DNA of 64,000 nucleotides from Odontocerum albicorne (Eukaryota > Arthropoda > Insecta > Trichoptera > Odontoceridae). Location of the stretch: NCBI GenBank assembly GCA_949825065.1, contig OX463846.1:16278205-16342204 (forward strand), read 5' to 3'. Made by a program: the position numbers and the translations under genes. Positions 1-10,959 of this stretch are shown here, in pieces; the stretch's first letter is position 1, and each line of letters starts with the position of its first letter. A model generated the notes under the pieces. The model did no database searches, was not told where the DNA came from, and was given only the letters and a program-made list of their open reading frames with translations.

Positions 1-117
1 ATCTAGAAGCATGTAAAGTTTGGGATGGATTTAACTGAATAAGTCTACTTAATATTCAGGGTCGGCACGTATGTTAAGATAGGTATTCATTATTCAATGG
101 AATGATACCCCTCAACG

Positions 118-260
118 TATCAGAGTTGGTAATGTGGACATTTTAATGAAAACGTTGTTGGTAAGCCACATGTTTTATGGTCCGGGGGTTATGGGTTTGA
201 TTCCTCTTGGTGCCATTTTTTTTTAATTGGGTGCCCGACTAGAACCCAATTAAAACCAGT
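118..260 (+). mobile_element. tRNA-headed SINE fragment
   Basis: A polymerase III B-box-like motif, GGGTTTGATTCC, lies near 204-215 and is followed by the 'TTGGTGCC' that closes other SINE heads in this window. The upstream A-box region (GTTGGTAAGCCACATG) is degenerate. After about 50 bases the element abuts an opposite-strand SINE tail. It is a decayed fragment whose family is uncertain. Confidence 0.4.
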
Positions 261-261
261 C

Positions 262-430
262 GAATAGGCTTGTAACTCTCAGTACATCATACGTTTTGGC
301 AATACTACCGCACATAAAGGGACAATACTGGCACACGTCTAGCACGTGATTGTATTGTTACCAGACGAACTCTTAAATACATTTTGATACCAATAGGAAT
401 CGAAACGAAACCTCAGGATGGAAAATTGCC
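262..430 (-). mobile_element. SINE-D copy
   Basis: Read on the minus strand, a degenerate tRNA-like head (GATTCCTATTGG near 390-404) is followed by GTCTGGTAACAATAC and then a tail containing GCGGTAGTATTGCC and AAAACGTATGATG. The same order of modules recurs at 8751-8935 (plus) and 13985-14235 (minus), which defines the family. It is non-coding and presumably transcribed by polymerase III. Confidence 0.5.
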
Positions 431-512
431 AACTAATTCAAGAAGGCTGTCAATATAGATAAGAATACAAATATTTTATAAACACTGTCATTTTAGTAAA
501 TAAAGTTGGTTT

Positions 513-608
513 ATAATCCAACCCCCTCCATCTATGCCACTCACTGTTACTGAAATTATTATAATCCAACCCCCTCCATCTATGCCACTCACTGTTACTG
601 AAATTATT
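513..608. repeat. 48-bp tandem duplication
   Basis: A 48-base unit starting ATAATCCAACCCCCTCC (513-560) is repeated at 561-608 with no difference I can see. Identity implies a recent duplication or an assembly artefact. Confidence 0.85.
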
Positions 609-842
609 AATTATGTCATATGTTGAGAAACAACGTAATATTGTATTTGAAGTATTTGAAGAATATTAAATACCAAAATGTGTAAATATTCCCAACACTA
701 CATATGATTGACAAAATGGGGGGCTATATAACCTTTTTAAATTTGTGATAATATACTAAGAAAATAGCAGAATACTTAGAAAGGTTGTAGTTGCAGTAAA
801 AAGAAAAATTTATTTCGAAAGAAAATTGTTTTTACAAAGATA

Positions 843-1185
843 CGGATTTTGTATCTGCTGTTGAGGCTGCAAAAATTAAGTCAATTTTATAGATAAGATT
901 ATTGAACTACCGTATGATAAAAAGTTTATAACAAAATATGTAGATATGTTTCGGATAGAAATGGAAAGTGAATATGAAAAATTGTCGAAGCAAGTCATTA
1001 TAAAACTGAACCCATTTGCAGCTTCATTTTTATGTTTATTAAGTTATTATATAATATACAATGTTATTAAAACAGAACAAAGATATACTCGTAGACTTAT
1101 AAATGAGTTACTTTTAAGTCCATCCTCAATCGAACCTCGTTTTGATTTACTAAACAGCAACAAACAAATTAAAGTTTCCCATTAA
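843..1185 (+). other. Unrecognised ORF, possibly a decayed coding remnant
   Basis: An open frame runs to a stop at 1183-1185. From a methionine at 946 it gives 79 residues; open codons extend upstream to about 885. A second frame just upstream (about 825-890) reads FYKDTDFVSAVEAAKIKSIL before its stop, so one frameshift would join two non-repetitive, protein-like stretches. Residues about 25-40 of the 79-aa frame are hydrophobic (FAASFLCLLSYYIIY). I do not recognise the family. It could be chance in AT-rich DNA or an old exon or transposon remnant. The 8-mer TACTCGTA lies inside it at 1086-1093. Confidence 0.2.
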
Positions 1186-1189
1186 AACA

Positions 1190-2118
1190 TATTTGTTTTT
1201 ATAATTAACTTTGTAGTAAATATTTCAAGATTATATTTTGCTAAGAAAAAACAAATTATTTCTGTTAGTTTGCAAATTGATGCTTGTTTTGTGTATGCGT
1301 TATTTTGTTTTATTCATTTGAAATGCCAATACGTTATTTATACACAAACACTACTACGTGCGCTACGCACTACAATATATAACACAATATTATAACAAGT
1401 ATTCAGAAAGTTAACTACTACTCAATTTCCTAAATAAAAGATCACTTTAAATGCAACCATACCACCCCAACACATTTACTGACAACTGAAAGTCAGCACT
1501 ATATCACTCGTTACTATTATGTACTCATCAATACACCATGATATGGATACAAAATATATTTCATATTCGTAACTGAATTATTAAAACAAGTGCCTCATTT
1601 TATTTTCAAAAGACATCTTTTATAACAAATCAGAACTATCAACAATTATGTGCTATTTGTGCGACATCTGTTTTTAGATTTTATATTTTCCTTTCATTTA
1701 GGTTGAACTTCAGAGCGCTCCGAAAGATTTAATAATTATTATTATAATTTCCAAGCATATATCTCTTCTATACCTCATTGTGGTATGTGTAGCTTGTCTA
1801 CAACTCCAGGTTTTGAGGTGATATATTAGCGCTTAGAGCTTAACTGGTCATAGATCATTCGTTTAACTAAACATTGGTCATAAATCTTCCGTTTAAGGGC
1901 ATTTAGGAGAATACTCATGGAATTATCACAAAAATGTCCAAAGAAACTCCACGTTGTTTGAAAATGTGTGATATAACATTTTATTTCCTTTATTTTACAT
2001 TCATTCAACGCTGGATTTTTTTTAATTATTGAAGCATAGTTAATATATATTTATTTTATATTTGATACAGATTAAAGCCAATCACATGAATTAAAATATA
2101 AAAGTAGATAAAATTTGA
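1190..2118. other. AT-rich stretch, nothing recognised
   Basis: I see no coding homology, SINE box motifs or repeat array. One antisense frame of about 60 codons at 1826-2008 has no recognisable motif. Confidence 0.6.
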
Positions 2119-2301
2119 AAAAAAATTACAATAGGACAAATTATAACACATGCTTTCTTGTCTACAAAGTTGATTAAGAAGATCAATGTATTCACTGAAA
2201 TATACCCAAATCGCAATCTCATTTTGAATAACTTAAAATCAGCCATCACCGAAGCCATGAACCTCCTCAACTACATCCAAGAACATGGCTCGCACCTATA
2301 A
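2119..2301 (+). pseudogene. LINE ORF1 (gag-like) C-terminal remnant
   Basis: About 60 open codons end at TAA 2299-2301 with the residues NYIQEHGSHL. Its stop lies 17 bases past the ORF2 start at 2285, a -1-type overlap common between the two ORFs of jockey-like LINEs. No zinc knuckle is visible, so only the extreme C-terminus survives. The start is lost to 5' truncation: an in-frame TGA sits at 2116-2118. The identification rests on position and frame, not on a motif. Confidence 0.5.
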
Positions 2302-3658
2302 ACCATCCCATATATCCGCCGCGTTCTGGAATGCAAACGGTTCCCTCAGAACACATAAACAAGAGGTCGAGGATTTCCTTCTCGAGCACAACCTGGACGT
2401 GTTGCTGATAACGGAAACGCATCTCAAACCGAGCTACCGTTACAGCATCCGTAACTACTACTGCTACAGAGACGACCGCCTCATCGGCAGAAAAGGCGGC
2501 ACCGCAACTCTCATCAAAAGCACAATAGACCACTGCCACATCCCCTCCCCTTCCACCGTCAACATAGAATCCACATGCGTAGTGGTGAACACCGCCAATC
2601 ACGGCCCTCTTAAACTTTGCGCGACTTATCTTCCACCTACCTCCCCACTTGTCGAGTCTGAATTGGACTCATTCCTCGCAGATAATATCCTCACCATCAT
2701 GGCGGGAGATCTAAATGCTAAACACCCCTTCTGGCACAGCCGCACTTCCAACACTCACGGTAATAAACTTGACGAAATCTCCTCCCGGAAAAGATACTTC
2801 GTGGAAGGACCCACGTCTCCCACCCTCTATCCACTAATAGACAATCATCGCCCTGATGTCATCGACATCATTATCCATAACGACATTCTCTATCAAACAG
2901 ATCTCACGACTGTTCACCAGCTTCAATCCGATCACTACCCGGTATTACTTCAATTGACGGATGGCTTACCACCCTTCTCGCCCTCAGCCCCTCCGCGACA
3001 CACCACCTCGTGGAGCGATTTCGCTATTAACGTTGACAGCAGCATCAAAATACCGACAACCTTCCCCGACACGAACTCCATAGACGCCGCTATAAATGAC
3101 TTCACAACCACCATCAAATCCGCTCTCACATCCTCTTCAAAAGAGAGACCAGCCGATAAACCCGAACTTCCCCTTCCTCCACATATCAAAATACTGATTA
3201 TGGAAAAAAACAAAACCAGAAAGTTGTGGCAAAACACAGCTGTCCCCTCTTACAAAACCGACTACAACAGATTAGTCAAAAAAATCAAACACCTCCTACA
3301 GCAACTCCGCAATGACAAATGGTCAGACTTCGTCGAGTCTCTCGAATACAATGATGGACTCAAATGGAAACTAACGCGTAGCCATAGAAATACGCCCTCC
3401 CGACCCAGCTCTCTTCAAGGACCAAATGGCCCCGTTTTTTCTGCTCGCGACCGCGCAGAGACCTTTGCTGACTCTCTAGCTAATATCTTCTCGCCAAATG
3501 CAGACTTCTCTAACCCCTCTCACTCAATAATGGTCGACAACGCAGTTGCCGACATATTAAATGAGCAAACCCCCCCCACCACAGACTTCTTCTCACCGTT
3601 AGAAATTCAATCTATCATAAAAAAATCTCATCAACAAAAAAGCCCCCGGCCCCGATAA
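2285..3658 (+). CDS. LINE ORF2, endonuclease half (jockey type)
   Basis: This is the N-terminal half of ORF2, 457 residues. Residues 1-220 form an exonuclease/endonuclease/phosphatase (AP-endonuclease) domain, which nicks target DNA to prime reverse transcription. Visible family motifs are WNANG at 15-19, the catalytic-type Glu in ITETHLKP (E44), GDLNAKH (D142, N144) and the closing SDHYPV at 215-220 (D216, H217). A basic linker follows and leads towards the reverse transcriptase. The frame stops at 3656-3658 just after KKSHQQK. The next conserved motif, APGPDKI, continues in the +1 frame, which points to one extra base in the A6 run at 3636-3641. The ATG at 2285 is chosen because the fold begins right after it and ORF1 ends beside it. 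It could be a true mutation or a homopolymer sequencing error. Confidence 0.85.
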   Translation: MARTYKPSHISAAFWNANGSLRTHKQEVEDFLLEHNLDVLLITETHLKPSYRYSIRNYYCYRDDRLIGRKGGTATLIKSTIDHCHIPSPSTVNIESTCVVVNTANHGPLKLCATYLPPTSPLVESELDSFLADNILTIMAGDLNAKHPFWHSRTSNTHGNKLDEISSRKRYFVEGPTSPTLYPLIDNHRPDVIDIIIHNDILYQTDLTTVHQLQSDHYPVLLQLTDGLPPFSPSAPPRHTTSWSDFAINVDSSIKIPTTFPDTNSIDAAINDFTTTIKSALTSSSKERPADKPELPLPPHIKILIMEKNKTRKLWQNTAVPSYKTDYNRLVKKIKHLLQQLRNDKWSDFVESLEYNDGLKWKLTRSHRNTPSRPSSLQGPNGPVFSARDRAETFADSLANIFSPNADFSNPSHSIMVDNAVADILNEQTPPTTDFFSPLEIQSIIKKSHQQKSPRPR

Positions 3659-5027
3659 AATCAATAATCTCACCTTGAAAAAACTTCCGAAAAAAGTCAT
3701 TTACGCCCTTACCGCCATTTACAATGCCTGCCTTCGACATAAATTCTTTCCAACCCCATTCAAAAACGCCGACGTCATCATGTTCCCTAAACCGGGTAAA
3801 AGCCACGTTATCCCTGAAAATTACAGACCGATCAGTCTGCTCCCGACTCTAGGTAAAGTGCTCGAAAAATTAATCCTAGAACGTCTCTCGTTAGAAACTT
3901 ACTCACGTAACATCATCCCAGATTCGCAACACGGATTTAGGCCATTACACTCTACCAACCATCAGCTTCTTCGCGTTGTAGAACACATCATCAAATACTT
4001 CAGCTCCAAAGGCCTCACGACCCTCCTTTCACTAGACGTGGCGAAAGCCTTCGACACAGTCTGGCTCAACGGACTCATATTCAAACTGCACAAGTCAGGT
4101 ATTCCCCTCAGACTAGTGCAAATCATCGCATCATTCCTTGAAAATCGCTCCTTCTCCGTCAAAATAGACGGTATAAACTCATCCCCTCGCCCCATTCTGG
4201 CAGGTGTGCCCCAAGGTGCACTGTTGTCCCCTATCCTGTATAACATATACACGAGCGATATGCCCCAATTTTCACGTACACATTGTATCACCGCGCAATA
4301 CGCTGACGACACAGCCTTTCTCTCTTCATCGAAATATGAGTCCGTATCCCACAACAGACTGCAAGACTTCATTCCCATTCTGGAGCACTGGTGCACCAAA
4401 TGGAAGATCAAAATAAATCCCACCAAAAGCACAGCAGTCCGCTTCTCACGCAAATACATCAAACCCATCAGAACTCTTAAACTCTTCGGCCAGAGCGTCC
4501 CATGGTCAAAACACGTAAAATACCTAGGCCTCACATTAGACAGTAGACTCTCGTGGCATAAACACGCCCTCAATATCAAATCAAAAGCTCACGGAACACT
4601 CAAATCATTATTTCCCTTGATCAGTAAATACAGCAAACTTAGCACGCGCACTAAACTCCACCTATATAAAGCGATCGTCAGACCGCAACTGACATACGCC
4701 CTTCCGGTCTGGGGCCACGCGAAGAAAACAACGCTACATCACATTCAGATCATTCAAAACAAAGCCCTCCGCATAATTTTAAAAGCACCCTACATCGTCC
4801 GTAATTCAAGACTCCACGCAGATACCAAACTACATACTATCCCCGAACATATGCGCGCTCTGGCCGAAAGGTTCTACAGCTCTATATCCCGTCATCCCAA
4901 CCCAGTCATAAAAGCCTTAGATAACTACAACGCGAACACCAGTTACAGACACACTCGTCCGAAATCAATATTGCGAAACATCCCCCCGACCCCCCCCCTC
5001 TTTAACTCTAATCATCCCCCCAAATGA
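3621..5027 (+). CDS. LINE ORF2, reverse transcriptase half (frameshifted)
   Basis: This is the continuation of ORF2 in the +1 frame; the frame opens at 3621 after an upstream stop. It carries a full reverse transcriptase. Motifs seen include APGPDKI, NYRPISLLPTLGKVLEK, DSQHGFR, motif A LDVAKAFDTVW, motif B AGVPQGALLSPILYN, motif C QYADDTAF (YADD encoded at 4299-4310) and the thumb-side KYLGLTLDSRLSW. After these comes the usual C-terminal helical region with RPQLTYALPVWG. All expected catalytic aspartates are present. The length and motif order match jockey-clade elements. The real translation would begin at 2285, so this half alone has no natural start. The protein ends at NHPPK, followed by a C-rich 3' UTR. 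Confidence 0.9.
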   Translation, partial: KNLINKKAPGPDKINNLTLKKLPKKVIYALTAIYNACLRHKFFPTPFKNADVIMFPKPGKSHVIPENYRPISLLPTLGKVLEKLILERLSLETYSRNIIPDSQHGFRPLHSTNHQLLRVVEHIIKYFSSKGLTTLLSLDVAKAFDTVWLNGLIFKLHKSGIPLRLVQIIASFLENRSFSVKIDGINSSPRPILAGVPQGALLSPILYNIYTSDMPQFSRTHCITAQYADDTAFLSSSKYESVSHNRLQDFIPILEHWCTKWKIKINPTKSTAVRFSRKYIKPIRTLKLFGQSVPWSKHVKYLGLTLDSRLSWHKHALNIKSKAHGTLKSLFPLISKYSKLSTRTKLHLYKAIVRPQLTYALPVWGHAKKTTLHHIQIIQNKALRIILKAPYIVRNSRLHADTKLHTIPEHMRALAERFYSSISRHPNPVIKALDNYNANTSYRHTRPKSILRNIPPTPPLFNSNHPPK

Positions 5028-5230
5028 CCCCCCGATTGTCACTCTGAACACCCCATCATCGATAATTCCTCCGGCAGACAGTTTACCCCCATAGGCAACC
5101 GCATTTCTCACCTTCAATAAACATTTTCTACACCTTAATATATTTATAAAAGTCACACACATTTCCCCACTCATTTACTTATCTACATATACTATATTCA
5201 TTCTTATAATTTATTCACAATTCATTTTTT

Positions 5231-5232
<2 letters not shown>

Positions 5233-5264
<32 letters not shown>
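5233..5264. repeat. T32 homopolymer
   Basis: An uninterrupted run of 32 T lies in the 3' UTR of the jockey-like LINE. It is on the coding strand, so it is not the element's poly(A) tail. It could be the antisense poly(A) of a small insertion, or slippage growth. Confidence 0.8.
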
Positions 5265-5559
5265 CACCCATTCAATATAAAACAGTGTGTGACGACACAA
5301 ATTTATGTATATTTGTATTTAATATTATGTATATATCATCATATTTATATATGTATTTAATCGTTTATAATTTCTCATAATCATTCATAAAATCAAAACA
5401 ATTACCACAAACCTATCCTTTCCCGATTCCCAAAAAGATCCAAAAATTTCCAATAAATATCTTAACAGTCAGAACTTATCCGATGAAGGAGTAAGGTGTC
5501 CTACCATCGGACCGAAACTCCGAACAAGCTATCCATCACTTGAAGAACTGAAATATAGA

Positions 5560-6255
5560 AGAAATTGATATGTGAAAATTCATTTAACAAGGTCATTTCA
5601 TGTGCGATTGGTAACGCTCTTAATTACTCATTACGTGAAAATGGCACCGCAAAACCATTTAATTCACAATGACAAGAATAATTGTCAAGTACGTTGAACG
5701 AAAAATTGTCAATCAACAAGAGCTCGCTATTTTTCCTGCAAATAATTTGTATGTAAACAAAAAGGAACGAAGATCTATTCTAATTCTAGCGCTTAAGGGG
5801 TAAAAGCAAAGCCTACCCATTAAAAATATTCTGGGACAGAGCAATGGGTTAAACTCATATTCCCTGGAATAAAAATGTCACAAAAACCTCTTTTGAACTC
5901 GTTTGGGAGTTCTGGATTCCTCTTGGATTACACACTATTGAGTCGCACTCCAATCTACTGCGAACTAGTGAATTATTAAGTGACCTCATAACAGCGCCAC
6001 TACCAAATTCCCTAAAGACTCTTATTACAAATCCCATAACTTTATTGGTTGATTAAGATATATAATACTATCGATATGGAACTCAAGGTGATATATTGAG
6101 TGAATGCTTAAATAATATGACAGCTCTCGAGTGAAATATTGAGTTCCATTAACCAAGACTTAAATAACTTTTGAAGATCGATTCATACTTGAAACCGCAA
6201 ACAACAATATAGCACAAATAAATTTCTAAGACCTGTTTATCTTTTTGATGTATTA
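5560..6255. other. Unexplained stretch between two elements
   Basis: The composition is mildly more balanced than the average for the window. No protein or SINE motif was recognised. Confidence 0.5.
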
Positions 6256-6590
6256 GGCTGTCTGGAAAGTATTTTTGGTCAAATTCGAACCCAAAATTGT
6301 ACCAAGGCAGTGGTTTTCGATATTTGCATTATCTCAACAAACTTTTACATGACGTAAAACGCTGGTTTTTCTCGATCAAACTCCTTGATATGGTAATTAT
6401 CACTGGTATTTAGTCTTCCAGAGTGGCCACCATCTTCGAATGTCGTATCACCATTACGGATTTTTTAAACCTCATTTGATACACACGATAGCTTACTGCA
6501 TTGTCACCATACACTCGACATATCTTCTTTTTTGGTTTATGTTGCGATTTTTTCGTTTACAGTAGTAAAAAACATCAAGCACCGAAAAAT
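6256..6590 (-). pseudogene. Mariner relic, transposase N-terminal helix-turn-helix
   Basis: On the minus strand (about 6420-6550) one reads KICRVYGDNAVSYRVYQMRF, then after a frameshift a stretch like NGDTTFEDGGHSGR. This is the end of the mariner N-terminal helix-turn-helix and the short linker after it. The left edge, TA then GGCTGTCTGGAAAGTA (6254-6271), resembles mariner inverted repeats elsewhere in the window (CCAGAAAGTAAG). The catalytic domain is missing, so the element is internally deleted and dead. The right end was not located. Confidence 0.6.
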
Positions 6591-6599
6591 CAACGTATT

Positions 6600-8630
6600 T
6601 GGTTCAATATTCAAAATGACTCAAAAAAAAATCAAGCAATTTGGGTAAACAATGGTCGAAAAAATGTGCTTAATTAATACATATCATAAAAATTTACATT
6701 CAGCACGTTTGGGATGAAGTAAATAACAAAACTTTTTTCATAACGACATCTATCAGAGAAATATGAAACTACTTTCAACATATTCGTTTTTTGATCTGTT
6801 ATGTTTTTTTCCTACTTCATCTGATGCATTTCTTTGTGTTGCACATTTACCTGTGGTATTACGAAGGCTCGTAATAATCTGATCTCGGATGGTCGAAGAA
6901 AGCTCTTTGTACTAGTTGTGTCATGTTTATGAACAAATTAATATATTTCATCAAATACAACATGTCCCATTGCGTAAAATATATTAAAATATCATACAAT
7001 TTAACGGAAAATATAAAACAATATTAGGATTTTGTCGTTCCTGGTTGCTTTTTTAGTTGGTGTGACGGTTACAAAAATATTGTCAGTACTTCTGATACTT
7101 TTATTACCCAACTACTCGTATGTTATTTTATGCTAATCTTAGTTTTTCAGGAATGCAAATATCCAATATATACTTAACAGCTAACTCTTATGCTTCTATT
7201 ATTCTTAAATAGTGAAAAAATGAATAAACGCATTGCTTTTTCATAAAGAAACTTTCTCAATCAACATGATGGTAAAAAACTTCCCTTAATCATTTCACCG
7301 ATTTTTTTTTATTTTTATAGTTTCTCTCCATATATTTACCATATCAAAAAATATTTTTTATTCCATGTACAAAGTAACGAGAACCAAAAAAAAGGGTCGA
7401 AAAGTATTTAAAGTTTTAAAAAAAGACAGCGATCTCAATATTTAATTACTTTTTTGATATAAGTTTAACAAATAGATAAAATAATGCAAGGGACTTTAAA
7501 GAAAGGATATTTATAACACATTCCTGAGAAAAATAAGTATTTTTTGTAATGTGGTTCATTCAAATGTAAAAGAAATGTGGCTCGTTTACAAGGTGGCTCG
7601 TTTATAAGGTACTCTGACAGGTGGAGAGCAAGAAGGGAGGAGTGAGTAGCTTTTTGAGGAACAAATACATTAAATTGCGAAATAAAGGCCTTTTATATCC
7701 AGAAAATGGTGGGTTTTTACATTATTATGAACTTGCACTCTACGGTTTGTCTAAACAATTAATGTTATGTTGCAAATAGTAAAGAAATAAAATAACAACA
7801 CTTTAAAATAATAAATTTGTTATCTGGTTAGGCGACCTACCCGGTATAGCCGATTTCACTTTTAAAATTCAAATTTACAATATATATTATTGAAAATATT
7901 TAGTATTAATTGTTAAGTAATGTAATTGGCTTAAGGGAGGTTTAGTTATAATTGGCTTAAGAATCGTATTCGATATAATATAAAACTTATTTTTTTAAAA
8001 CCAAGACTTGAATAATTTTGGAATTTTCCATTAATACTGCAACTCTAAGCATTGCCAATACGTATTAAGCATTGCCGATACGCCTTAGTACCCATAATAC
8101 CTATGCAATAATTTCAGGTCTTTATTTCGCATTTTGGATGGATATTTTTTTAAAGAAATTTTAATAGCTAACTTTACTCGAAATATCAGTATAAAAATAA
8201 AACAACGAAAATTTGGCAAAAAAAATGTCTCCATTCTGACATTCAAGACTTTTGTTTACCTTTAAAACAATAGAAAAATGAAGGTAAATGTAATATTTTA
8301 TAAAGATGAAAGATGTAACATGAACAATGAAATGGCAAAGAATGGCCTCACCATGAGCGACCTTAGCCAAATAAAACTTCGCCTTCTTGTAATAAGAAAT
8401 GAGAAGTATGAATGGGGTGATCCATGCGTAAAGAATACAACTGAAAGCTTCGGTTCGCATTTCCTTTAATACTTTGTACAGATAATAATAGAGACATCTG
8501 GTACAATACATCAATTCTTTACAAAAGTTGCAATATTTTTACAGAGATATGAATAAAAATGCACCGCATTCTTTACAGATTGAAAATTTATGGCTAGAAA
8601 TATAATGGAGAACATTTTCTCAGTATCGAA
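6600..8630. other. AT-rich stretch with two small duplications
   Basis: No gene was recognised. Small duplications are visible: GTGGCTCGTTTACAAG at 7578-7593 is repeated with one change just after, and TAAGCATTGCCAATACG near 8046 is repeated about 20 bases later. TACTCGTA occurs at 7113-7120. Confidence 0.6.
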
Positions 8631-8631
8631 T

Positions 8632-8702
8632 TTAATACTTTGTATCGGAATTTTCTTGTGCACTTGATGTTAATACTTTGTATCGCAATTTTCTTGTGCA
8701 CT
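8632..8702. repeat. 38-bp tandem duplication
   Basis: TTAATACTTTGTATCGGAAT at 8632 recurs at 8670 with one change, in each case followed by TTTTCTTGTGCACT. There are two copies, nearly identical. Confidence 0.8.
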
Positions 8703-8750
8703 AATCTAGAATGCAATTTATCCTTTTTAACTCTTCTTTCATAATTCGAT

Positions 8751-8935
8751 GACTTCCGTAGTCCAGTGGTAACATTCTTGACTTCCACACGGGAGTTTCG
8801 GGTTCTATTCCCAATGGTACCCAAAAAAAAGGGTACCAGTCTGGTAAAATGAGTATGTCTCGTAACAATCCTTGCACGTAACAATCCAAGCGGCAGTACT
8901 GCCAAAACGTTAAATGACGAGTCGCGAGTTCCGTG
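8751..8935 (+). mobile_element. SINE-D copy
   Basis: The tRNA-like head GACTTCCGTAGTCCAGTGGT is A-box like, and the B-box-like GGGTTCTATTCCC lies near 8800. The body GTCTGGTAAAATGAG is followed by the family tail GCGGCAGTACTGCCAAAACG. GGTACC sits at both ends of an eight-base A run just after the head. It is non-coding. Confidence 0.6.
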
Positions 8936-8939
8936 TCTA

Positions 8940-10955
8940 CTCCAGAGGCTCTTAACCCTAAGACTCGCTTACTGGGGTCAAAGAAAATACTATCTTCCGG
9001 CCACGGTTTTCAATGTGTCTGGAAAACTAATTCGGAAGTATTGAGGGTACCATGATAAAAAAAACTGAAAACTCTACCTTATTTCACAGTTCTGCAATGA
9101 TTTAACTTGAATATTTTTTTGTGATATCTTATTTGTTTTTCAACTTCAAATCTCAGAGTGTTATACGCATTAAAAAAAAACTTTCTTAATGAGCAAACGA
9201 TTTTTTTATTAACTGTCTATTTTTTGCTTCTATTAATTAAAACAACAATGGCCCTTATCGTCATAGAATTCAATAAATTCAAAGTCTTCGGATGCTTTAT
9301 TAGCATAAATATTCACCTCTTGAATGCAAATATGTTATTTTTTTCATAAAATATGTGTTCACCTTCAAGTCAAGCCATTAAAAGGATGGAAACCAAGATC
9401 CGTGGAAAGTGTTTGAAATATGCTTGGAAACTACTGTTGGATGCTACTTCATAAATATCCCGAATCATTGCACAAGTGGACAACATCAGGCGTAGCTTCA
9501 CTAGCAGAAAAGCGTTACAAGGCATATGACTTAATTCAATGTGTGTAATCCATTATTTATACGATTTAACATTTAAAGACGTATACAGTATGTGTCGGAT
9601 CACATGTTTTTATTTGATCACATTTTACTATAAAGCTCAAGCGGTTACATTCGCTCGTAAAAGTACCAAAGCATGTAGGAAAAAATAAAAATAAAGTTTT
9701 GCACATTCTCACTGTTCTTTCAGGCACAGTGTATTACTTTAGCGCGTTTTGATCATACTATGTCAAGATCTCTTTTATATGGTATAAATATTTTTAGGAA
9801 GTATATAAAATTTACTTCATTATACTTTAAGAGTTTATCGAAAACAGTTTTGAATAAAACTCGTTTTCTTTCACGTTACCGACAAAAGTAACCATAAGAG
9901 TTTTCTAAGGATTAAAACAGAGATCAGGCCGAGCTATGAGAGGCTAACAGCGCTGCAGCTCCATATTACCAGAGAAGCAACTTCACGCGGGTTGGCTTTT
10001 GAATATTAAATAGCTACCAAGCCACCTTACTAAGGGGATTCCTTTGCTTAGCATAAAGGAACACACACGTATCGTCGTCAACTGCCTAATAAAAACATGT
10101 TTTCGACGTAAATTTGGCGTATTTCATAAGAAATATTTAAAATGTTCTACCTAAAGTCACATTATTTCAATAGAGGTTTTATTTTGATCAAGAAGTTATA
10201 ATTTTTATTAACGTTTAGAAGAGCATTGAAAAAAATATTTTCAATTTTTCAAAATATCCTTTCCTCCAAATTTTCCTTCGTTTTTCTTCATTATCCTTGA
10301 AATAATTCCTTTTTTCTAGTTCTACCACTTTTGATAAATTTAAGTCAGTCATTTGTTTTTTTACTTAAATTGAAACCATGTTTTACAAAATCTGTAATGA
10401 TTTAAAACTGTAACAATATGAGCTGGTTTTGTTAGGAAAAATTGCTGTATAGCATTAAACCCACCAGATGTATCATGTTTAACTATGTAGATATTTTTTT
10501 TTAATTATATAGAAACACCATCAATTTGGATATGTAGTAGACTTGTATACCGATGTTTAAATTTAAAATGTACCTACACAGTATATCAGATAATAGAGTT
10601 TACGTTAAAAAAACTCTGTATTGATTTTTTTACAATAACTTAAAGCATAAAACTTTATTATAAAATATAATTAAACTTATTAATCAAAATTCAATATGGC
10701 ACAAACAACCTATCTAAACTGCTTTACTAGGTTCATTGCCTGTTCTCAGACTTATGACTTACATGTACAAAATTCATACATTAACAATTCAACAAGTCCG
10801 AGCTCCAGACGCTCGTGAGGTTTGACAACTCTCAGCAAAAAAGATATTTGGAAAATTTCTTTGAATATACACATTTAAATCAAACTCAATCTGTCGAAAT
10901 ATTATTGTGATTGTCCCTACGCCACGGTGCAATATGTACTACAAGATGAAGCAAA
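8940..10955. other. AT-rich stretch, nothing recognised
   Basis: There is one short frame of 63 codons at 9158-9349, hydrophobic and AT-driven. No motif of a gene or transposon was recognised. Confidence 0.6.
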
Positions 10956-10959
10956 AAAA

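Larger units (their letters stand above)
2119..5560 (+). mobile_element. Jockey-type non-LTR retrotransposon, nearly intact ORF2
   Basis: The element holds the end of a first ORF (stop at 2299-2301), an overlapping ORF2 with apurinic endonuclease and reverse transcriptase domains (2285-5027), and a C-rich 3' region with a 32-base T run (5233-5264). A GC-rich block at 5460-5550 (AAGGTGTCCTACCATCGG) probably belongs to the 3' UTR, with an AT-rich end near 5560. The 5' end looks truncated, since only the last 60 codons of ORF1 are open. The coding strand is strikingly C-rich and G-poor compared with the surrounding AT-rich DNA. I did not find target-site duplications, so both boundaries are approximate. 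Confidence 0.85.

Noticed and set aside
2267..2602. Antisense frames within the jockey-like LINE
   Set aside because: They are shadows of the C-rich ORF2 on the other strand.
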